Shown: positions 45,259 through 55,257 of the stretch, piece after piece
Numbering within the stretch: position 1 is the first letter of the stretch
Layout of the letters: every line of letters begins with the position of its first letter
Assembly (NCBI RefSeq): GCF_900114825.1
Contig: NZ_FOUI01000002.1
Location: 186,001 to 250,000 of the forward strand
Origin: Halopseudomonas yangmingensis
GTDB lineage: Bacteria > Pseudomonadota > Gammaproteobacteria > Pseudomonadales > Pseudomonadaceae
Direction of reading: 5' to 3'
DNA length: 64,000 bases
Position numbers and translations under genes: made by a program
The notes under the pieces: generated by a model
Databases searched by the model: none
What the model saw: the letters and a program-made list of their open reading frames with translations, nothing else
What the model was told of the DNA's origin: nothing

Positions 45259-47259
45259 TTAGTCTTCCAGCAACTCTTCGGCGACGGCCAGCAGGTTATC
45301 GAGGGTAAAGCCGAACTCCTCGAACAGCGCCGGCGCCGGGGCCGATTCGCCGAAGCTCTGCATGCCGATAATGCGGCCATCCAGACCCACGTACTTGTAC
45401 CAGAAGTCGCTGTGCGCCGCCTCGATGGCGATCCGCGCACCCACCTCCAGCGGCAGGACCCGCTGCTTGTATTCGGCATCCTGGCGGTCGAATACGCTGG
45501 TCGAGGGCATCGACACCACGCGCACCCGGCGACCATCGACGCTGAGCTTTTCATAGGCATCCACCGCCAGCCCGACCTCCGAGCCGGTGGCAATCAGGAT
45601 CAACTCCGGCTCACCGTCGCAGTCCTTGAGGATGTAGCCACCACGGTTGATATCCGCCAGCTGCTGCAGATCGCGGCTCTGGTGGGCCAGATTCTGCCGC
45701 GAGAACACCAGCGCGCTGGGGCCGTCGGCGCGCTCGATGGCGAACTTCCAGGCCGCCGCCGACTCGACCGCATCGGCCGGACGCCAGGTATCCAGATTCG
45801 GCGTGCCGCGCAAGCTGGCCAGTTGCTCAATCGGCTGGTGGGTCGGGCCGTCCTCGCCGAGGCCGATGGAGTCGTGGGTGAATACATAGAGCACGCGCTG
45901 TTTCATCAGTGCCGACATGCGCACCGCATTGCGGGCGTACTCCATAAAGATCAGGAAGGTGGCGCCGTAGGGAATGAAGCCACCATGCAGGGCGATACCG
46001 TTCATGATCGCGCTCATGCCAAATTCGCGCACCCCGTAGAACAGGTAATTGCCGCTGGCATCGTGGGCCTCGACACCCTTGCAGCCCTTCCACAGGGTCA
46101 GGTTGGAGCCGGCCAGGTCAGCCGAACCACCGAGCAGCTCCGGCAGCAGCGGGCCAAAGGCATTCAGGCTGTTCTGACTGGCCTTGCGGCTGGCGATGGT
46201 TTCGCCCTGGGCGGCCACCTCGGCGACATAGGCGGCAGCCTTCTCGGCAAAGTCAGCCGGCAGCTCGCCGGCAATGCGCCGCTTGAACTCGGCGGCCAGC
46301 TGCGGATGGGCCTGGGCATAGGCGGCAAAGCGCTGGTTCCACTCGGCCTCACGCTCGGCACCGGCAGCACGCGCATCCCACTCGCTGCGGATATTCTCGG
46401 GAATCTCGAAGGGCGCATGCGGCCAGTTCAGCGCAGCACGGGTGGCGGCAATCTCGTCATCACCCAAGGGTGCACCGTGGCACTCTTCCTTGCCCTGCTT
46501 GTTCGGCGAACCGAAGCCGATCACCGTCTTGCAGCAGATCAAGGTCGGTTGCTCGAGGTTCTTGCGCGCGGTATCAATCGCAGTCTGGATTTCCTCGGCG
46601 TCATGGCCGTCGACATTGCGAATCACCTGCCAGCCGTAGGCCTCGAAACGCTTGGGCGTATCGTCGGTGAACCAGCCCTCGACCTCACCGTCGATGGAAA
46701 TGCCATTGTCGTCATAGAAGGCTATCAGCTTGCCCAGGCCCAGGGTGCCGGCCAGCGAGCAGACCTCGTGGGAAATCCCCTCCATCATGCAACCGTCACC
46801 GAGGAACGCCCAGGTGAAGTGGTCAACAATGTTATGGCCGTCACGGTTGAACTGGGCCGCCAGCATCTTCTCGGCGATAGCAAAGCCCACCGCATTGGCA
46901 ATGCCCTGACCCAGCGGACCGGTGGTGGTCTCGATGCCCGGGGTGTAGCCGTATTCGGGGTGACCCGGAGTCTTGCTGTGCAGCTGGCGGAAGTTTTTCA
47001 GGTCATCGATCGACAGGTCGTAGCCGCTCAGGTGCAGCAGCGAATAGATCAGCATCGAGCCGTGGCCGTTGGACAGTACAAAACGGTCACGGTCTGCCCA
47101 CTGCGGGTTGCCCGGATTGTGCCTGAGGTGGTCGTGCCACAGCACCTCGGCGATATCGGCCATGCCCATAGGCGCGCCGGGATGGCCGCTCTTGGCTTTC
47201 TGCACGGCATCCATGCTGAGGGCACGAATGGCATTGGCACGATCACGACGGCTGGACAT
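45259..47259 (-). CDS. tkt: Transketolase
   Basis: A 666-residue thiamine-diphosphate enzyme of normal length. Motifs are [46 protein letters not shown] and [16 protein letters not shown]. It moves two-carbon units in the pentose phosphate pathway and supplies erythrose-4-phosphate, the Epd substrate. ATG 47259 has AGGAG 6 bases ahead. It is divergent from the ArsR-methyltransferase gene, with a 22-base palindrome between. Confidence 0.97.
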   Translation of the reverse strand: MSSRRDRANAIRALSMDAVQKAKSGHPGAPMGMADIAEVLWHDHLRHNPGNPQWADRDRFVLSNGHGSMLIYSLLHLSGYDLSIDDLKNFRQLHSKTPGHPEYGYTPGIETTTGPLGQGIANAVGFAIAEKMLAAQFNRDGHNIVDHFTWAFLGDGCMMEGISHEVCSLAGTLGLGKLIAFYDDNGISIDGEVEGWFTDDTPKRFEAYGWQVIRNVDGHDAEEIQTAIDTARKNLEQPTLICCKTVIGFGSPNKQGKEECHGAPLGDDEIAATRAALNWPHAPFEIPENIRSEWDARAAGAEREAEWNQRFAAYAQAHPQLAAEFKRRIAGELPADFAEKAAAYVAEVAAQGETIASRKASQNSLNAFGPLLPELLGGSADLAGSNLTLWKGCKGVEAHDASGNYLFYGVREFGMSAIMNGIALHGGFIPYGATFLIFMEYARNAVRMSALMKQRVLYVFTHDSIGLGEDGPTHQPIEQLASLRGTPNLDTWRPADAVESAAAWKFAIERADGPSALVFSRQNLAHQSRDLQQLADINRGGYILKDCDGEPELILIATGSEVGLAVDAYEKLSVDGRRVRVVSMPSTSVFDRQDAEYKQRVLPLEVGARIAIEAAHSDFWYKYVGLDGRIIGMQSFGESAPAPALFEEFGFTLDNLLAVAEELLED

Positions 47260-47416
47260 GGGCAACTCCTGTGGTTGGCTTGCATGATCACTGACCGACG
47301 ACGCCGGCCACAAAGCCCGGCATTTTCGCGCAAATGCGTGATCCGGGCAATGCAAAGCCGGTGCAAGCCGCCAACCGGGCAGCCAGCGACGGACGAATGG
47401 CGACCATTTGTCGCGC

Positions 47417-47438
47417 TATATCAAAAAACTTTGATATA
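47417..47438. promoter_or_regulatory. Perfect palindromic operator candidate upstream of the ArsR-methyltransferase gene
   Basis: TATATCAAA and TTTGATATA form a perfect 9-bp inverted repeat with a 4-base spacer, in an AT-rich patch within otherwise GC-rich DNA. It lies 40 bases before the ATG of the ArsR-type regulator gene and between the divergent tkt and sahR-like genes. ArsR repressors commonly bind such repeats in their own promoter, so this is the likely autoregulatory site for the regulator-metK unit, and possibly for tkt. Confidence 0.7.
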
Positions 47439-47478
47439 AGCCTTGAAAGCACACCCGACGCCGCCTAGACTGCTCGCC

Positions 47479-48507
47479 ATGCTAGCCAATCGCCTGACCG
47501 CGCCGGTACTGCCGGACACCTCCGCCATCGAACAACTGGCTGCCTTCTGCAAGGCAACCGGCGACAGTCTGCGTCTGGAGATCCTGCGGGTGCTTGGCAG
47601 CCACTCGTTCGGCGTACTGGAACTGGCACAGATTTTCGACATACGCCAGCCGGCGCTCAGCCACCACCTGAAGGTGCTGGCGAATGCCGGACTGGTCAGC
47701 ACCCGCCGCGAGGGCACCTCGATTTTCTACCGCCGCAGCCTGCCGGATGCCGGCCAGCCCTGGCAGGCACTGCATGCGCAACTGCTGGAAGGGCTGGATG
47801 CGCTGCCGCAGGGTGAGACCACCCGCAGCGCCATCGAGCAGGTGCACACACAACGCGCCGAACTGTCGCGCCAGTTCTTTGCACGGTTTGCCGATGGCAC
47901 CCCGGCCCAGCAGGACCTGATTGCCCACTTTGGCCTGTACCGCGAGCCGCTGCTGGCACTGATCGATACCCTGGCGCTGCCGGCACAGGCACTGGCGATT
48001 GAAGTTGGCCCCGGCGAAGGCGGCTTTTTACCGGACCTGTCGCGGCGCTTCCAGCGGGTGCTGGCACTCGACAATGCGCCGCCGATGCTGGAGCGCGCCA
48101 GTCAGCTGTGCCGCGAGGCCGGACTGGCGAATGTCGACTGCCTGCTGGTGGATGCACTGACAGCCAGCGATCTGCCCGCCGCTGACTGCCTGGTATGCAA
48201 TATGGTGCTGCACCACATGCCGGCCCCGGCGGATGCCCTGCAGCGTCTGGCCTGGCTGCTCAAGCCCGGCGGCAGCCTGGTACTTACCGAGCTGTGCAGC
48301 CACGACCAGAGCTGGGTCCGCGACAGTTGCGGCGATCTCTGGCTGGGTTTTGACCCGCAGGACCTCGGCCGCTGGGCGGCCACTGCCGGCCTGCTCGGTG
48401 GACACAGCCAGTACCTGGGGCTGCGCAACGGCTTCCAGCTGCAGATTCAGCAATTCAGCAAACCCCTTTCCACTCACGCGATCCCAACAGAAGGTGTCAC
48501 AGCATGA
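47479..48507 (+). CDS. ArsR-family regulator fused to SAM-dependent methyltransferase domain (SahR-like)
   Basis: A 342-residue fusion. Residues about 10-95 are an ArsR winged helix ([20 protein letters not shown], then the recognition helix [11 protein letters not shown]). Residues about 140-335 form a class I methyltransferase fold with SAM motif [16 protein letters not shown] and the segment [12 protein letters not shown]. It overlaps metK by 4 bases and lies beside the methionine cycle genes. In other Proteobacteria the ArsR-type SahR controls this cycle in response to S-adenosylhomocysteine, so a SahR-like role is the best guess, with the methyltransferase fold as SAM/SAH sensor or enzyme. 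ATG 47479 is the first Met; the TTG at 47443 lies at the palindrome. Confidence 0.82.
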   Translation: MLANRLTAPVLPDTSAIEQLAAFCKATGDSLRLEILRVLGSHSFGVLELAQIFDIRQPALSHHLKVLANAGLVSTRREGTSIFYRRSLPDAGQPWQALHAQLLEGLDALPQGETTRSAIEQVHTQRAELSRQFFARFADGTPAQQDLIAHFGLYREPLLALIDTLALPAQALAIEVGPGEGGFLPDLSRRFQRVLALDNAPPMLERASQLCREAGLANVDCLLVDALTASDLPAADCLVCNMVLHHMPAPADALQRLAWLLKPGGSLVLTELCSHDQSWVRDSCGDLWLGFDPQDLGRWAATAGLLGGHSQYLGLRNGFQLQIQQFSKPLSTHAIPTEGVTA

Positions 48508-49688
48508 GCGATTACTCCCTCTTCACCTCCGAGTCGGTCTCCGAAGGCCATCCGGACAAGCTCGCCGACCAGATCTCCGACGCCGTGCTGGATGCCATCA
48601 TCGCCGAGGACAAGTTCGCCCGTGTGGCCTGCGAAACCATGGTCAAGACCGGCGTAGCCATCGTCGGCGGTGAAATCACTACCAGCGCCTGGGTCGATCT
48701 GGAAGAACTGGTGCGCGGGGTGATCTGCGACATCGGCTACACCTCCTCCGAGGTCGGCTATGACGGCGCCACTTGCGGCGTGATCAACATCATCGGCAAG
48801 CAGTCCCCGGACATTGCCCAAGGTGTCGACCGGCAGAAGCCGGAAGACCAGGGCGCCGGCGACCAGGGCCTGATGTTTGGCTATGCCAGCAACGAAACCG
48901 ACGTACTGATGCCGGCACCAATCACCTTCGCCCACCGGCTGGTCGAGCGCCAGGCCGAAGCGCGCAAGAGCGGCCTGCTGCCGTGGCTGCGCCCGGATGC
49001 CAAGTCGCAGGTCACCTGCCGTTATGAAGGCGGCCGGGTGGTCGGCATCGACGCCATCGTGCTGTCAACCCAGCACAATCCTGAGGTCAGCCAGAGCGAC
49101 CTGCGCGAGGCGGTGATGGAGCTGATCGTCAAGCATGTGATTCCGGCCGAGTTGCTGCACGCCGACACCCAATTCCACATCAACCCGACCGGCAAGTTCG
49201 TCATCGGTGGGCCGGTGGGCGACTGCGGCCTGACCGGTCGCAAGATCATCGTCGACACCTACGGCGGCATGGCCCGCCACGGCGGCGGCGCGTTCTCCGG
49301 CAAGGACCCGTCCAAGGTCGACCGCAGCGCCGCCTACGCCGGTCGCTATGTGGCGAAAAACATCGTTGCCGCCGGCCTGGCCGACAAGTGCGAAATCCAG
49401 GTGTCCTACGCCATCGGTGTGGCCCAGCCGACCTCGGTATCGATCAACACCTTCGGCACCGGCAAGATCAGTGATGACAAGATCATCCAGCTGGTGCGCC
49501 AGCACTTCGACCTGCGGCCCTATGCGATTACCCGCATGCTCGACCTGCTGCACCCGATGTACAAGGCCACGGCGGCCTACGGCCACTTTGGCCGCAACCC
49601 CTTCGAGATGAGCGTAAATGGCGACAGCTTCACCGCCTTCCCGTGGGAGAAGACCGACAAGGCCGAAGCCCTCAAGGCCGACGCCTGA
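48504..49688 (+). CDS. metK: S-adenosylmethionine synthetase
   Basis: A 394-residue enzyme. Motifs are [19 protein letters not shown], the [12 protein letters not shown] loop and [19 protein letters not shown], the last binding phosphate and K+. It makes SAM from methionine and ATP. The start overlaps the regulator gene by 4 bases (ATGA), which couples their translation. The stop is followed by the convergent cytochrome c' gene, so metK is separated from ahcY and metF by one opposing gene. Confidence 0.98.
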   Translation: MSDYSLFTSESVSEGHPDKLADQISDAVLDAIIAEDKFARVACETMVKTGVAIVGGEITTSAWVDLEELVRGVICDIGYTSSEVGYDGATCGVINIIGKQSPDIAQGVDRQKPEDQGAGDQGLMFGYASNETDVLMPAPITFAHRLVERQAEARKSGLLPWLRPDAKSQVTCRYEGGRVVGIDAIVLSTQHNPEVSQSDLREAVMELIVKHVIPAELLHADTQFHINPTGKFVIGGPVGDCGLTGRKIIVDTYGGMARHGGGAFSGKDPSKVDRSAAYAGRYVAKNIVAAGLADKCEIQVSYAIGVAQPTSVSINTFGTGKISDDKIIQLVRQHFDLRPYAITRMLDLLHPMYKATAAYGHFGRNPFEMSVNGDSFTAFPWEKTDKAEALKADA

Positions 49689-49696
49689 TCCGGGGC

Positions 49697-50158
49697 TCAG
49701 CGCCGGTAGGCGTCGTGACAGCTCTTGCAGGCCCGCTGAACCTCGGTCATCGGGCCACGGACCTGATCGGCGCTGTCGACGCCCTCAACAGTAACTGCCA
49801 ACAGATGTTCGACAGTCGCCTTGTAAGCGTCGACGGCAGCACTGAAGCCCTCGGGGTCGGACCAGATTTTAGGGCGTGCAGCGTTCGGCTGGTTCGAATT
49901 GCCGGGGCTTGGAAAGTATTCCCAGGGCGCATCACTGAGTGCCTGCAGTTGTGCGGCATGTTCGGCAAACCGCTCGCCGTCAAAGCTCAGGCGACCGGTC
50001 AGCATGCCGACCATCGGCTCGCTGTGATTGAGTATTTGCTTGAAGGCAGCCTGCCGTTTTCCCTCTGGCGAGTCTGGATCAACCGGACTACTGCAGGCAG
50101 CCAGGGTCAGCCCGAAGGCAACGAGGGTCAGGTATTTCAGGGGTGAAGCTGTAAGCAT
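49697..50158 (-). CDS. Cytochrome c' family lipoprotein
   Basis: A 153-residue protein. A lipoprotein signal peptide ([15 protein letters not shown]; lipobox LAAC, Cys at 18) precedes a four-helix region. The haem motif [10 protein letters not shown] is at the extreme C-terminus, as in cytochrome c'. These monohaem proteins bind NO or CO or act in redox tolerance. The ATG at 50158 gives the signal peptide directly. It is divergent from ahcY: the cytochrome promoter and the riboswitch leader share the gap. Confidence 0.85.
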   Translation of the reverse strand: MLTASPLKYLTLVAFGLTLAACSSPVDPDSPEGKRQAAFKQILNHSEPMVGMLTGRLSFDGERFAEHAAQLQALSDAPWEYFPSPGNSNQPNAARPKIWSDPEGFSAAVDAYKATVEHLLAVTVEGVDSADQVRGPMTEVQRACKSCHDAYRR

Positions 50159-50252
50159 GGTTTCATCCGCAGCAGAACAGTAAGGTGGCGCACCGGCGGG
50201 ATTGTAACCCAAGCCCCGTCCGGCCCGGCCAGCACACACAGTTTGCAACACA

Positions 50253-50324
50253 CCCCGACCGAGGGGCGCTGCAGCGACATTGGTCGTCAGGCTCGGTCAG
50301 GGGTGAACATGAGTAACCGCGCCC
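50253..50324 (+). ncRNA. S-adenosylhomocysteine (SAH) riboswitch
   Basis: The leader fits the SAH riboswitch fold. P1 pairs CCCCGACCGAG (50253-50263) with CTCGGTC and GGGG (50292-50303, one bulged A). P2 is a short GCGAC/GTCGT hairpin (50274-50287). The conserved GAGG-GGCGCTGC and AGGCTCGG segments are present. A pseudoknot joins GGGCGC (50264-50269) with GCGCCC (50319-50324). It ends 29 bases before the ahcY ATG. In pseudomonads this element turns on ahcY when SAH builds up. Confidence 0.93.
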
Positions 50325-50353
50325 ATTCGCCAACGACGAATGGAGAAACAACC

Positions 50354-51760
50354 ATGAGTGCAGTCATGCAAGAGAACTTCAGCGACTACAAGGTTGCCGA
50401 CATCAGCCTGGCCGACTGGGGCCGCCGGGAAATTATCATTGCCGAGTCGGAAATGCCGGCCCTGATGGCCCTGCGCCGCAAGTACCAGGCCGAACAGCCG
50501 CTCAAGGGCGCGAAAATCCTTGGCTGCATCCACATGACCATCCAGACCGCGGTGCTGATCGAAACCCTCACCGCGCTGGGCGCAGAGGTGCGCTGGTCGT
50601 CCTGCAACATTTTCTCCACACAGGACCAGGCCGCCGCCGCCATAGCCGCCGCCGGCATCCCGGTGTTCGCCTGGAAGGGCGAAACCGAGGCCGAATACGA
50701 ATGGTGCATCGAGCAAACCATCCTCAAGGATGGCCAGCCGTGGGACGCCAATATGGTGCTGGATGACGGTGGCGACCTGACCGAAATCCTGCACAACAAG
50801 TATCCGCAGATGCTTGAGCGCATCCACGGGATCACCGAGGAAACCACCACCGGCGTGCACCGCCTGCTCGACATGCTGAAAAAAGGCACCCTGAAAGTCC
50901 CGGCGATCAACGTCAACGACTCGGTGACCAAGAGCAAGAACGACAACAAGTACGGCTGCCGTCACAGCCTGAACGACGCCATCAAGCGCGCCACAGACCA
51001 TCTGCTGTCCGGTAAGCAGGCGCTGGTGATCGGCTATGGCGACGTCGGCAAGGGCTCGGCTGCCTCACTGCGCCAGGAAGGCATGATCGTCAAGGTCAGC
51101 GAGATCGACCCGATCTGCGCCATGCAGGCCTGCATGGACGGCTACGAGGTGGTTTCGCCGTATCGCAACGGCCTCAACGATGGCACTGCCGCCAGCGTCG
51201 ACGCCGAGCTGCTGGGCAAGATCGACCTGATCGTTACCACCACCGGCAACGTCAACGTGTGTGACGCCAATATGCTCAAGGCGCTGAAAAAGCGTGCCGT
51301 GGTGTGCAACATCGGTCACTTCGACAACGAAATCGATACCGCCTACACCCGCGCCAACTGGCACTGGGAAGAGGTCAAGCCGCAGGTGCACAAGCTGCAC
51401 CGCACCGGCAAGGACAACTTTGACCCGAGCAACGACGACTACCTGATCCTGCTGGCTGAAGGCCGCCTGGTCAATCTGGGCAACGCCACCGGCCACCCGA
51501 GCCGGATCATGGATGGCTCCTTCGCCAACCAGGTGCTGGCACAGATTCACCTGTATGCCGAGCGCTTCGCTGATCTGCCGGCGGCGCAGAAGGCTGGCAA
51601 ACTGCGCGTCGAAGTACTGCCGAAGAAGCTCGACGAGGAAGTCGCACTGGAAATGGTCAAGGGCTTCGGTGGCGTGATCACCCGTCTGACCCAGACCCAG
51701 GCCGACTATATCGGCGTGAATGCCGAAGGTCCCTTCAAGTCGGATGATTATCGGTATTAA
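50354..51760 (+). CDS. ahcY: S-adenosylhomocysteine hydrolase
   Basis: A 468-residue NAD-dependent enzyme. The nucleotide-binding motif is [14 protein letters not shown], near 222-235; [14 protein letters not shown] and [10 protein letters not shown] are also conserved. A ~40-residue insert in the substrate domain around [13 protein letters not shown] is typical of bacterial AhcY. It splits SAH into adenosine and homocysteine, relieving inhibition of methyltransferases. ATG 50354 has GGAG 8 bases ahead and follows the riboswitch; upstream in-frame codons lie inside the riboswitch. metF follows after a palindromic element. Confidence 0.97.
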   Translation: MSAVMQENFSDYKVADISLADWGRREIIIAESEMPALMALRRKYQAEQPLKGAKILGCIHMTIQTAVLIETLTALGAEVRWSSCNIFSTQDQAAAAIAAAGIPVFAWKGETEAEYEWCIEQTILKDGQPWDANMVLDDGGDLTEILHNKYPQMLERIHGITEETTTGVHRLLDMLKKGTLKVPAINVNDSVTKSKNDNKYGCRHSLNDAIKRATDHLLSGKQALVIGYGDVGKGSAASLRQEGMIVKVSEIDPICAMQACMDGYEVVSPYRNGLNDGTAASVDAELLGKIDLIVTTTGNVNVCDANMLKALKKRAVVCNIGHFDNEIDTAYTRANWHWEEVKPQVHKLHRTGKDNFDPSNDDYLILLAEGRLVNLGNATGHPSRIMDGSFANQVLAQIHLYAERFADLPAAQKAGKLRVEVLPKKLDEEVALEMVKGFGGVITRLTQTQADYIGVNAEGPFKSDDYRY

Positions 51761-51774
51761 CAACAGCCGCTGAA

Positions 51775-51978
51775 GGCTGGAAGGTCCGGGGAGCATGCTG
51801 ATCAATTGCAGCGATCTTCATGGGCGCGGTAACCGGTGACCTGTTCAGGACCGTCGATGCCCTGGACGGGCATCGCCGAGCGTACAGGGATGTATTTACA
51901 GCGTGTCCTGAACAGGTCACCGGTTATTGCGCTGGCACACAGCCGATTTGATCTGCATGCTCCCCGGACCTTCCAGCC
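51775..51978 (+). repeat. Palindromic GGA-hairpin element, copy C, between ahcY and metF
   Basis: The longest copy. Outer arms 51775-51803 and 51950-51978 pair over 29 positions with one mismatch. A looser middle follows, then an inner perfect 22-bp stem (51830-51851 with 51905-51926) closing on GGAC/GTCC. The core holds CGATGCCC-tggac-GGGCATCG. The tail holds GTACAGGGATGT (51882-51893), an exact match to the CsrA/RsmA SELEX consensus RUACARGGAUGU. It starts 15 bases after the ahcY stop and would lie within an ahcY-metF transcript. Confidence 0.8.
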
Positions 51979-52017
51979 TCAAGCGTCAGGCCTTCAGCCA
52001 TATTAAGGTGAACAACA

Positions 52018-52860
52018 ATGACATCCCCCTCTACCCCGGTCAGCTTCGAGTTTTTCCCGACCAAGACCGATGCCGGGCATGAAAAACTGCTAGCCGCCGC
52101 CCGTGTGCTGGCTGCAGAAAAACCGGAATTCTTTTCCGTGACCTACGGTGCCGGCGGCTCGACCCGTGACCGCACCCTGAATACCGTGCTGCAACTGGAT
52201 GGTGAGGTGAAGGTGCCGACCGCGCCACACCTGTCCTGTGTCGGTGACAGCAAGGAAGAACTGCGCAGCCTGCTCAAGCAGTACCGTGACGCCGGCATCA
52301 AGCGCATAGTCGCGCTGCGTGGCGACCTGCCCTCGGGCATGGGGCAGGCCTCCGGCGAGCTGCGCTACGCCAACGAACTGGTTGAGTTCATCCGGGCCGA
52401 GACCGGTGATCACTTCACCATCGAAGTCGCCGCCTACCCGGAATCCCATCCGCAGGCACGCAATTTCGAGGTCGATCTGGCGAATTTCGTGCGTAAGGCC
52501 AAAGCCGGTGCCGACAGCGCCATTACCCAGTACTTCTTCAATGCCGACTGCTATTTCCAATTCGTCGAGCGCGTGCGTCAGGCCGGCGTGGAGATTCCGA
52601 TCATTCCCGGCATCATGCCGATCACCAACTACAGCAAGCTGGCACGCTTCTCCGATGCCTGCGGTGCGGAAATCCCGCGTTGGATCCGCAAACAGCTGGA
52701 AGCCTATGGTGACGACAGCGACAGCATAGTCGCCTTCGGCACCGAGGTGATCAGCAGCATGTGTCAGCAACTGCTGGATGGCGGCGCGCCGGGCCTGCAC
52801 TTTTACACGCTGAACCAGGCCGAACCCAGTCTCGCGGTATGGCACAACCTGCGCGGATAA
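52018..52860 (+). CDS. metF: 5,10-methylenetetrahydrofolate reductase
   Basis: A 280-residue FAD-dependent barrel enzyme. Motifs are SFEFFPTKTDAGHEKL, FFSVTYGAGGSTRDRTL, APHLSCVGDSKEEL, LRGDLPSG and ITQYFFNADCYFQF. It makes methyl-tetrahydrofolate for homocysteine remethylation, the step after AhcY in the cycle. AAGG lies ahead of the ATG. A promoter of its own is not evident, so transcription may run from ahcY through palindromic element C. Confidence 0.97.
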   Translation: MTSPSTPVSFEFFPTKTDAGHEKLLAAARVLAAEKPEFFSVTYGAGGSTRDRTLNTVLQLDGEVKVPTAPHLSCVGDSKEELRSLLKQYRDAGIKRIVALRGDLPSGMGQASGELRYANELVEFIRAETGDHFTIEVAAYPESHPQARNFEVDLANFVRKAKAGADSAITQYFFNADCYFQFVERVRQAGVEIPIIPGIMPITNYSKLARFSDACGAEIPRWIRKQLEAYGDDSDSIVAFGTEVISSMCQQLLDGGAPGLHFYTLNQAEPSLAVWHNLRG

Positions 52861-52866
52861 CAGCTC

Positions 52867-52899
52867 GCGGCTAGCGGCCAACCACTTGCAGCTAGCCGC
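52867..52899 (+). terminator. Perfect 9-bp hairpin after metF
   Basis: GCGGCTAGC and GCTAGCCGC pair perfectly with a 15-base loop, beginning 7 bases after the metF stop. No T tract follows, so it may be a weak or factor-assisted terminator or an mRNA end protector. Confidence 0.45.
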
Positions 52900-52942
52900 C
52901 AGAGACGCTTTCCACAGCCGGGCAGCGCAGATTCCGATAATC

Positions 52943-52951
52943 TGCTAAAAT
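52943..52951 (+). promoter_or_regulatory. Extended -10 promoter for rhlE
   Basis: TGcTAAAAT is an extended -10 element, preceded by a small hairpin GCAGATT/AATCTGC. No -35 of quality is seen. Transcription from about 52958 would leave a ~60-base leader before the rhlE ATG at 53020. Confidence 0.45.
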
Positions 52952-53019
52952 GCCCCGCTCCCCACCAACGGCCGCACGGACACTCGAGTTCGCAGACGGC
53001 CATCACAAGGTTTATCTGC

Positions 53020-54567
53020 ATGTCCTTTGCTTCCCTCGGCCTGTCCGACGCGCTTGTCAGCGCTGTCGCGGCCACCGGCTATACCACGCCGACCCCCGTC
53101 CAGCAGCAGGCCGTTCCTGCCGTGCTGGAAGGCCGCGACCTGATGGTGGCGGCACAAACCGGAACCGGCAAGACCGCCGGCTTCGCCCTGCCGATGCTGG
53201 AACTGCTGTTCCCCAACGGACACCCCGAACATGGCCGCCAGATCGGTCCGCGTCAGGTCCGCGCCCTGGTGCTGACCCCAACCCGCGAACTGGCGGCCCA
53301 GGTGCATGACAGCATCCGCTCCTATGCCAGCGACCTGCCCCTGAAAAGCGCCTGCATCTTTGGCGGTGTTGGTGCCAGCCCGCAGGTCAAGGCACTGGCT
53401 CCGGGCCTCGACATTCTGGTGGCCTGCCCCGGTCGCCTGCTGGATCTGGCCAACCAGAAGATGGTCGACCTGTCACAGGTCGAGATTTTCGTGCTGGATG
53501 AAGCCGACCGCATGCTCGACATGGGCTTTATCCATGACGTCAAGAAGGTCATTGCACGGCTGCCGGCCAAGCGCCAGAACCTGCTGTTTTCCGCAACCTT
53601 CTCCAGGGAAATCACCGAACTGGCCAACCGCCTGCTGCATAACCCGGCACGCATCGAGGTGACCCCGCCGAATACCACGGTGGAGCGCATCGAGCAGAAG
53701 GTGTTCCGCATTGTTGCCGGGCACAAGCGCGCCCTGCTGGCACACCTGATCACCCTCGGTGGCTGGGAGCAGGTGCTGGTATTCACCCGCACCAAGCATG
53801 GCGCCAACCGCCTTGCCGAGTATCTGGAAAAGAACGGCCTGCCGGCTGCTGCCATCCACGGCAACAAGAGTCAGAACGCCCGCACCAAGGCGCTGGCCGA
53901 CTTCAAGGCCAACCAGCTGCGGGTATTGGTCGCCACCGATATCGCCGCGCGCGGTCTGGATATCGACCAGCTGCCGCATGTGGTGAACTTCGAGCTGCCA
54001 AACGTCGCCGAAGACTATGTTCACCGGATCGGTCGTACCGGTCGCGCCGGTCGTAGCGGCGAAGCCGTATCGCTGGTCAGCCCGGATGAGGAAAGCCTGC
54101 TCAAGGCCATCGAGCGCATGACCCGCCAGCGCCTTGAGGAAGGTGACGATCTGGGTTTCGTCGCCCCGACGCAGGCCGACCTCAACAGCGATCGCCCCGA
54201 GCGTCAGGCGCCACGCGGAAGAACGCCACGCACTAACAATGCAGCCCGTGATGCCAGCAGCAAGCCAGCTGCCGGCAAACCGGCCGGCGCAGGCCAGAGC
54301 AATAACCCGCGCCGCGGCGGCAAAACCCAAGGCACTGCGGCAGCCGCAGAAAAGCCGCGCAGCGGCGGCCGCAACCAGCAGCGTCCGGCCAAGCCGAACC
54401 GTGAGGATGAGCGCATTAAACGCATCCTGTTCAGTGAGCCAAACGACACGGTTGCCGAGGAACGCCGGCATCAGGCCTATGGCAATCGCATGGCGCCGCC
54501 GGAAGATACCCGCAAGCCTCGTGGTCGCGACCAGAAAGAGCGGCCTGCTCTGTTCGGCAAACGCTAA
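53020..54567 (+). CDS. DEAD-box RNA helicase, RhlE2-like
   Basis: A 515-residue helicase. The core has [18 protein letters not shown], Walker [34 protein letters not shown] and [13 protein letters not shown]. Residues about 385-515 are a basic, low-complexity tail rich in R, K, G, A, P and N (ending RPALFGKR). In P. aeruginosa the metF neighbour is RhlE2 (PA0428), whose long C-terminal tail ties it to RNase E and RNA decay. Position and tail point to the same protein here. A hairpin follows the stop. Confidence 0.9.
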   Translation: MSFASLGLSDALVSAVAATGYTTPTPVQQQAVPAVLEGRDLMVAAQTGTGKTAGFALPMLELLFPNGHPEHGRQIGPRQVRALVLTPTRELAAQVHDSIRSYASDLPLKSACIFGGVGASPQVKALAPGLDILVACPGRLLDLANQKMVDLSQVEIFVLDEADRMLDMGFIHDVKKVIARLPAKRQNLLFSATFSREITELANRLLHNPARIEVTPPNTTVERIEQKVFRIVAGHKRALLAHLITLGGWEQVLVFTRTKHGANRLAEYLEKNGLPAAAIHGNKSQNARTKALADFKANQLRVLVATDIAARGLDIDQLPHVVNFELPNVAEDYVHRIGRTGRAGRSGEAVSLVSPDEESLLKAIERMTRQRLEEGDDLGFVAPTQADLNSDRPERQAPRGRTPRTNNAARDASSKPAAGKPAGAGQSNNPRRGGKTQGTAAAAEKPRSGGRNQQRPAKPNREDERIKRILFSEPNDTVAEERRHQAYGNRMAPPEDTRKPRGRDQKERPALFGKR

Positions 54568-54580
54568 CCCCCGCCTGAAC

Positions 54581-54609
54581 CCGCCGCCGGATTTGCAAGC
54601 CGGCGGCGG
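54581..54609 (+). terminator. Terminator-like hairpin after the rhlE-type gene
   Basis: CCGCCGCCGG and CCGGCGGCGG pair perfectly with a 9-base loop, 13 bases after the stop. It is very GC-rich and is followed by CCTTCCC rather than a T run. Confidence 0.55.
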
Positions 54610-54654
54610 CCTTCCCATAATCGGACCTTCATTCACCCGTTGAAGGATCTCCCG

Positions 54655-55257
54655 ATGAAAACAGGGATCAGCATACTTATCACCGGTCTTTGCCTGATCA
54701 GCACCGCCAGCCATGCCCAAAGCCTCAGACCTGACCCCGGCGTATGGCGCAGCGAAAGCAGCGTTCTGATCAACGGTACCGACGTCCTTGCGCAAATGCG
54801 ACAGGCCCAACAGGCCATGCTCGACAGTCTCCCCGCCGACCAACGTGCCACCATGCAGGCCATGCTTGGTGAAATGGGCGACATGAACACCAACGATTAC
54901 TGCATTACCGAGCAAGAAGCAGCCCGGGGTTATGACGGCTGGCTGGAGCAGGCAAAAAAGGAAATGCCCAACTGCGATATTTCGACCAGCGGCTCCAGCG
55001 GCAACAAGCTCTTGTTCACCGGCAACTGCAGGGATACCGGAAGCGAGGGGTTTGTCGGCAGTATCAATGGCGAAGTGGAAATAATCAGTAACAAGGAAGT
55101 CCGCTCCCGTCTGAGCGGCAAAGGGATTGTCAGTCTCGATGAAACGGCCGGTGCCGCCTTTGCCGGCGGTCAGACCATGGATATTGAAACCCGTGATACT
55201 TCGCGCTGGATCAGTGGTGACTGCAGCCAGCTCCCAGTGGACGACTACGAGGATTGA
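54655..55257 (+). CDS. DUF3617 family secreted protein
   Basis: A 200-residue protein. The signal peptide is ISILITGLCLISTASHA. The start of the mature part, LRPDPGVWRSESSVLINGTD, fits the DUF3617 family (proteins beginning with a G-xW segment after the signal and carrying paired Cys). Four cysteines (YCITEQ, MPNCDIS, GNCRDT, GDCSQL) could form two disulfides in the periplasm. The function of the family is unknown. ATG 54655 has AAGGA 7 bases ahead. Confidence 0.75.
   Translation: MKTGISILITGLCLISTASHAQSLRPDPGVWRSESSVLINGTDVLAQMRQAQQAMLDSLPADQRATMQAMLGEMGDMNTNDYCITEQEAARGYDGWLEQAKKEMPNCDISTSGSSGNKLLFTGNCRDTGSEGFVGSINGEVEIISNKEVRSRLSGKGIVSLDETAGAAFAGGQTMDIETRDTSRWISGDCSQLPVDDYED

Noticed and set aside
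44130-45593. A 487-codon frame extending epd upstream
   Set aside because: The extra codons overlap tkt in another frame; the conserved Epd start is at 45164 with a ribosome binding site.
45241-47439. A 732-codon plus-strand frame opposite tkt
   Set aside because: tkt accounts for the region fully; the frame is an antisense artefact.
50243-50353. Longer ahcY start, including an ATG at 50309
   Set aside because: It lies inside the SAH riboswitch, and GGAG is placed for the ATG at 50354.
51775-51978. Integron attC site or insertion-sequence ends
   Set aside because: There is no integrase or transposase nearby, no attC core (RYYYAAC/GTTRRRY), no target-site duplication, and arms differ between copies.
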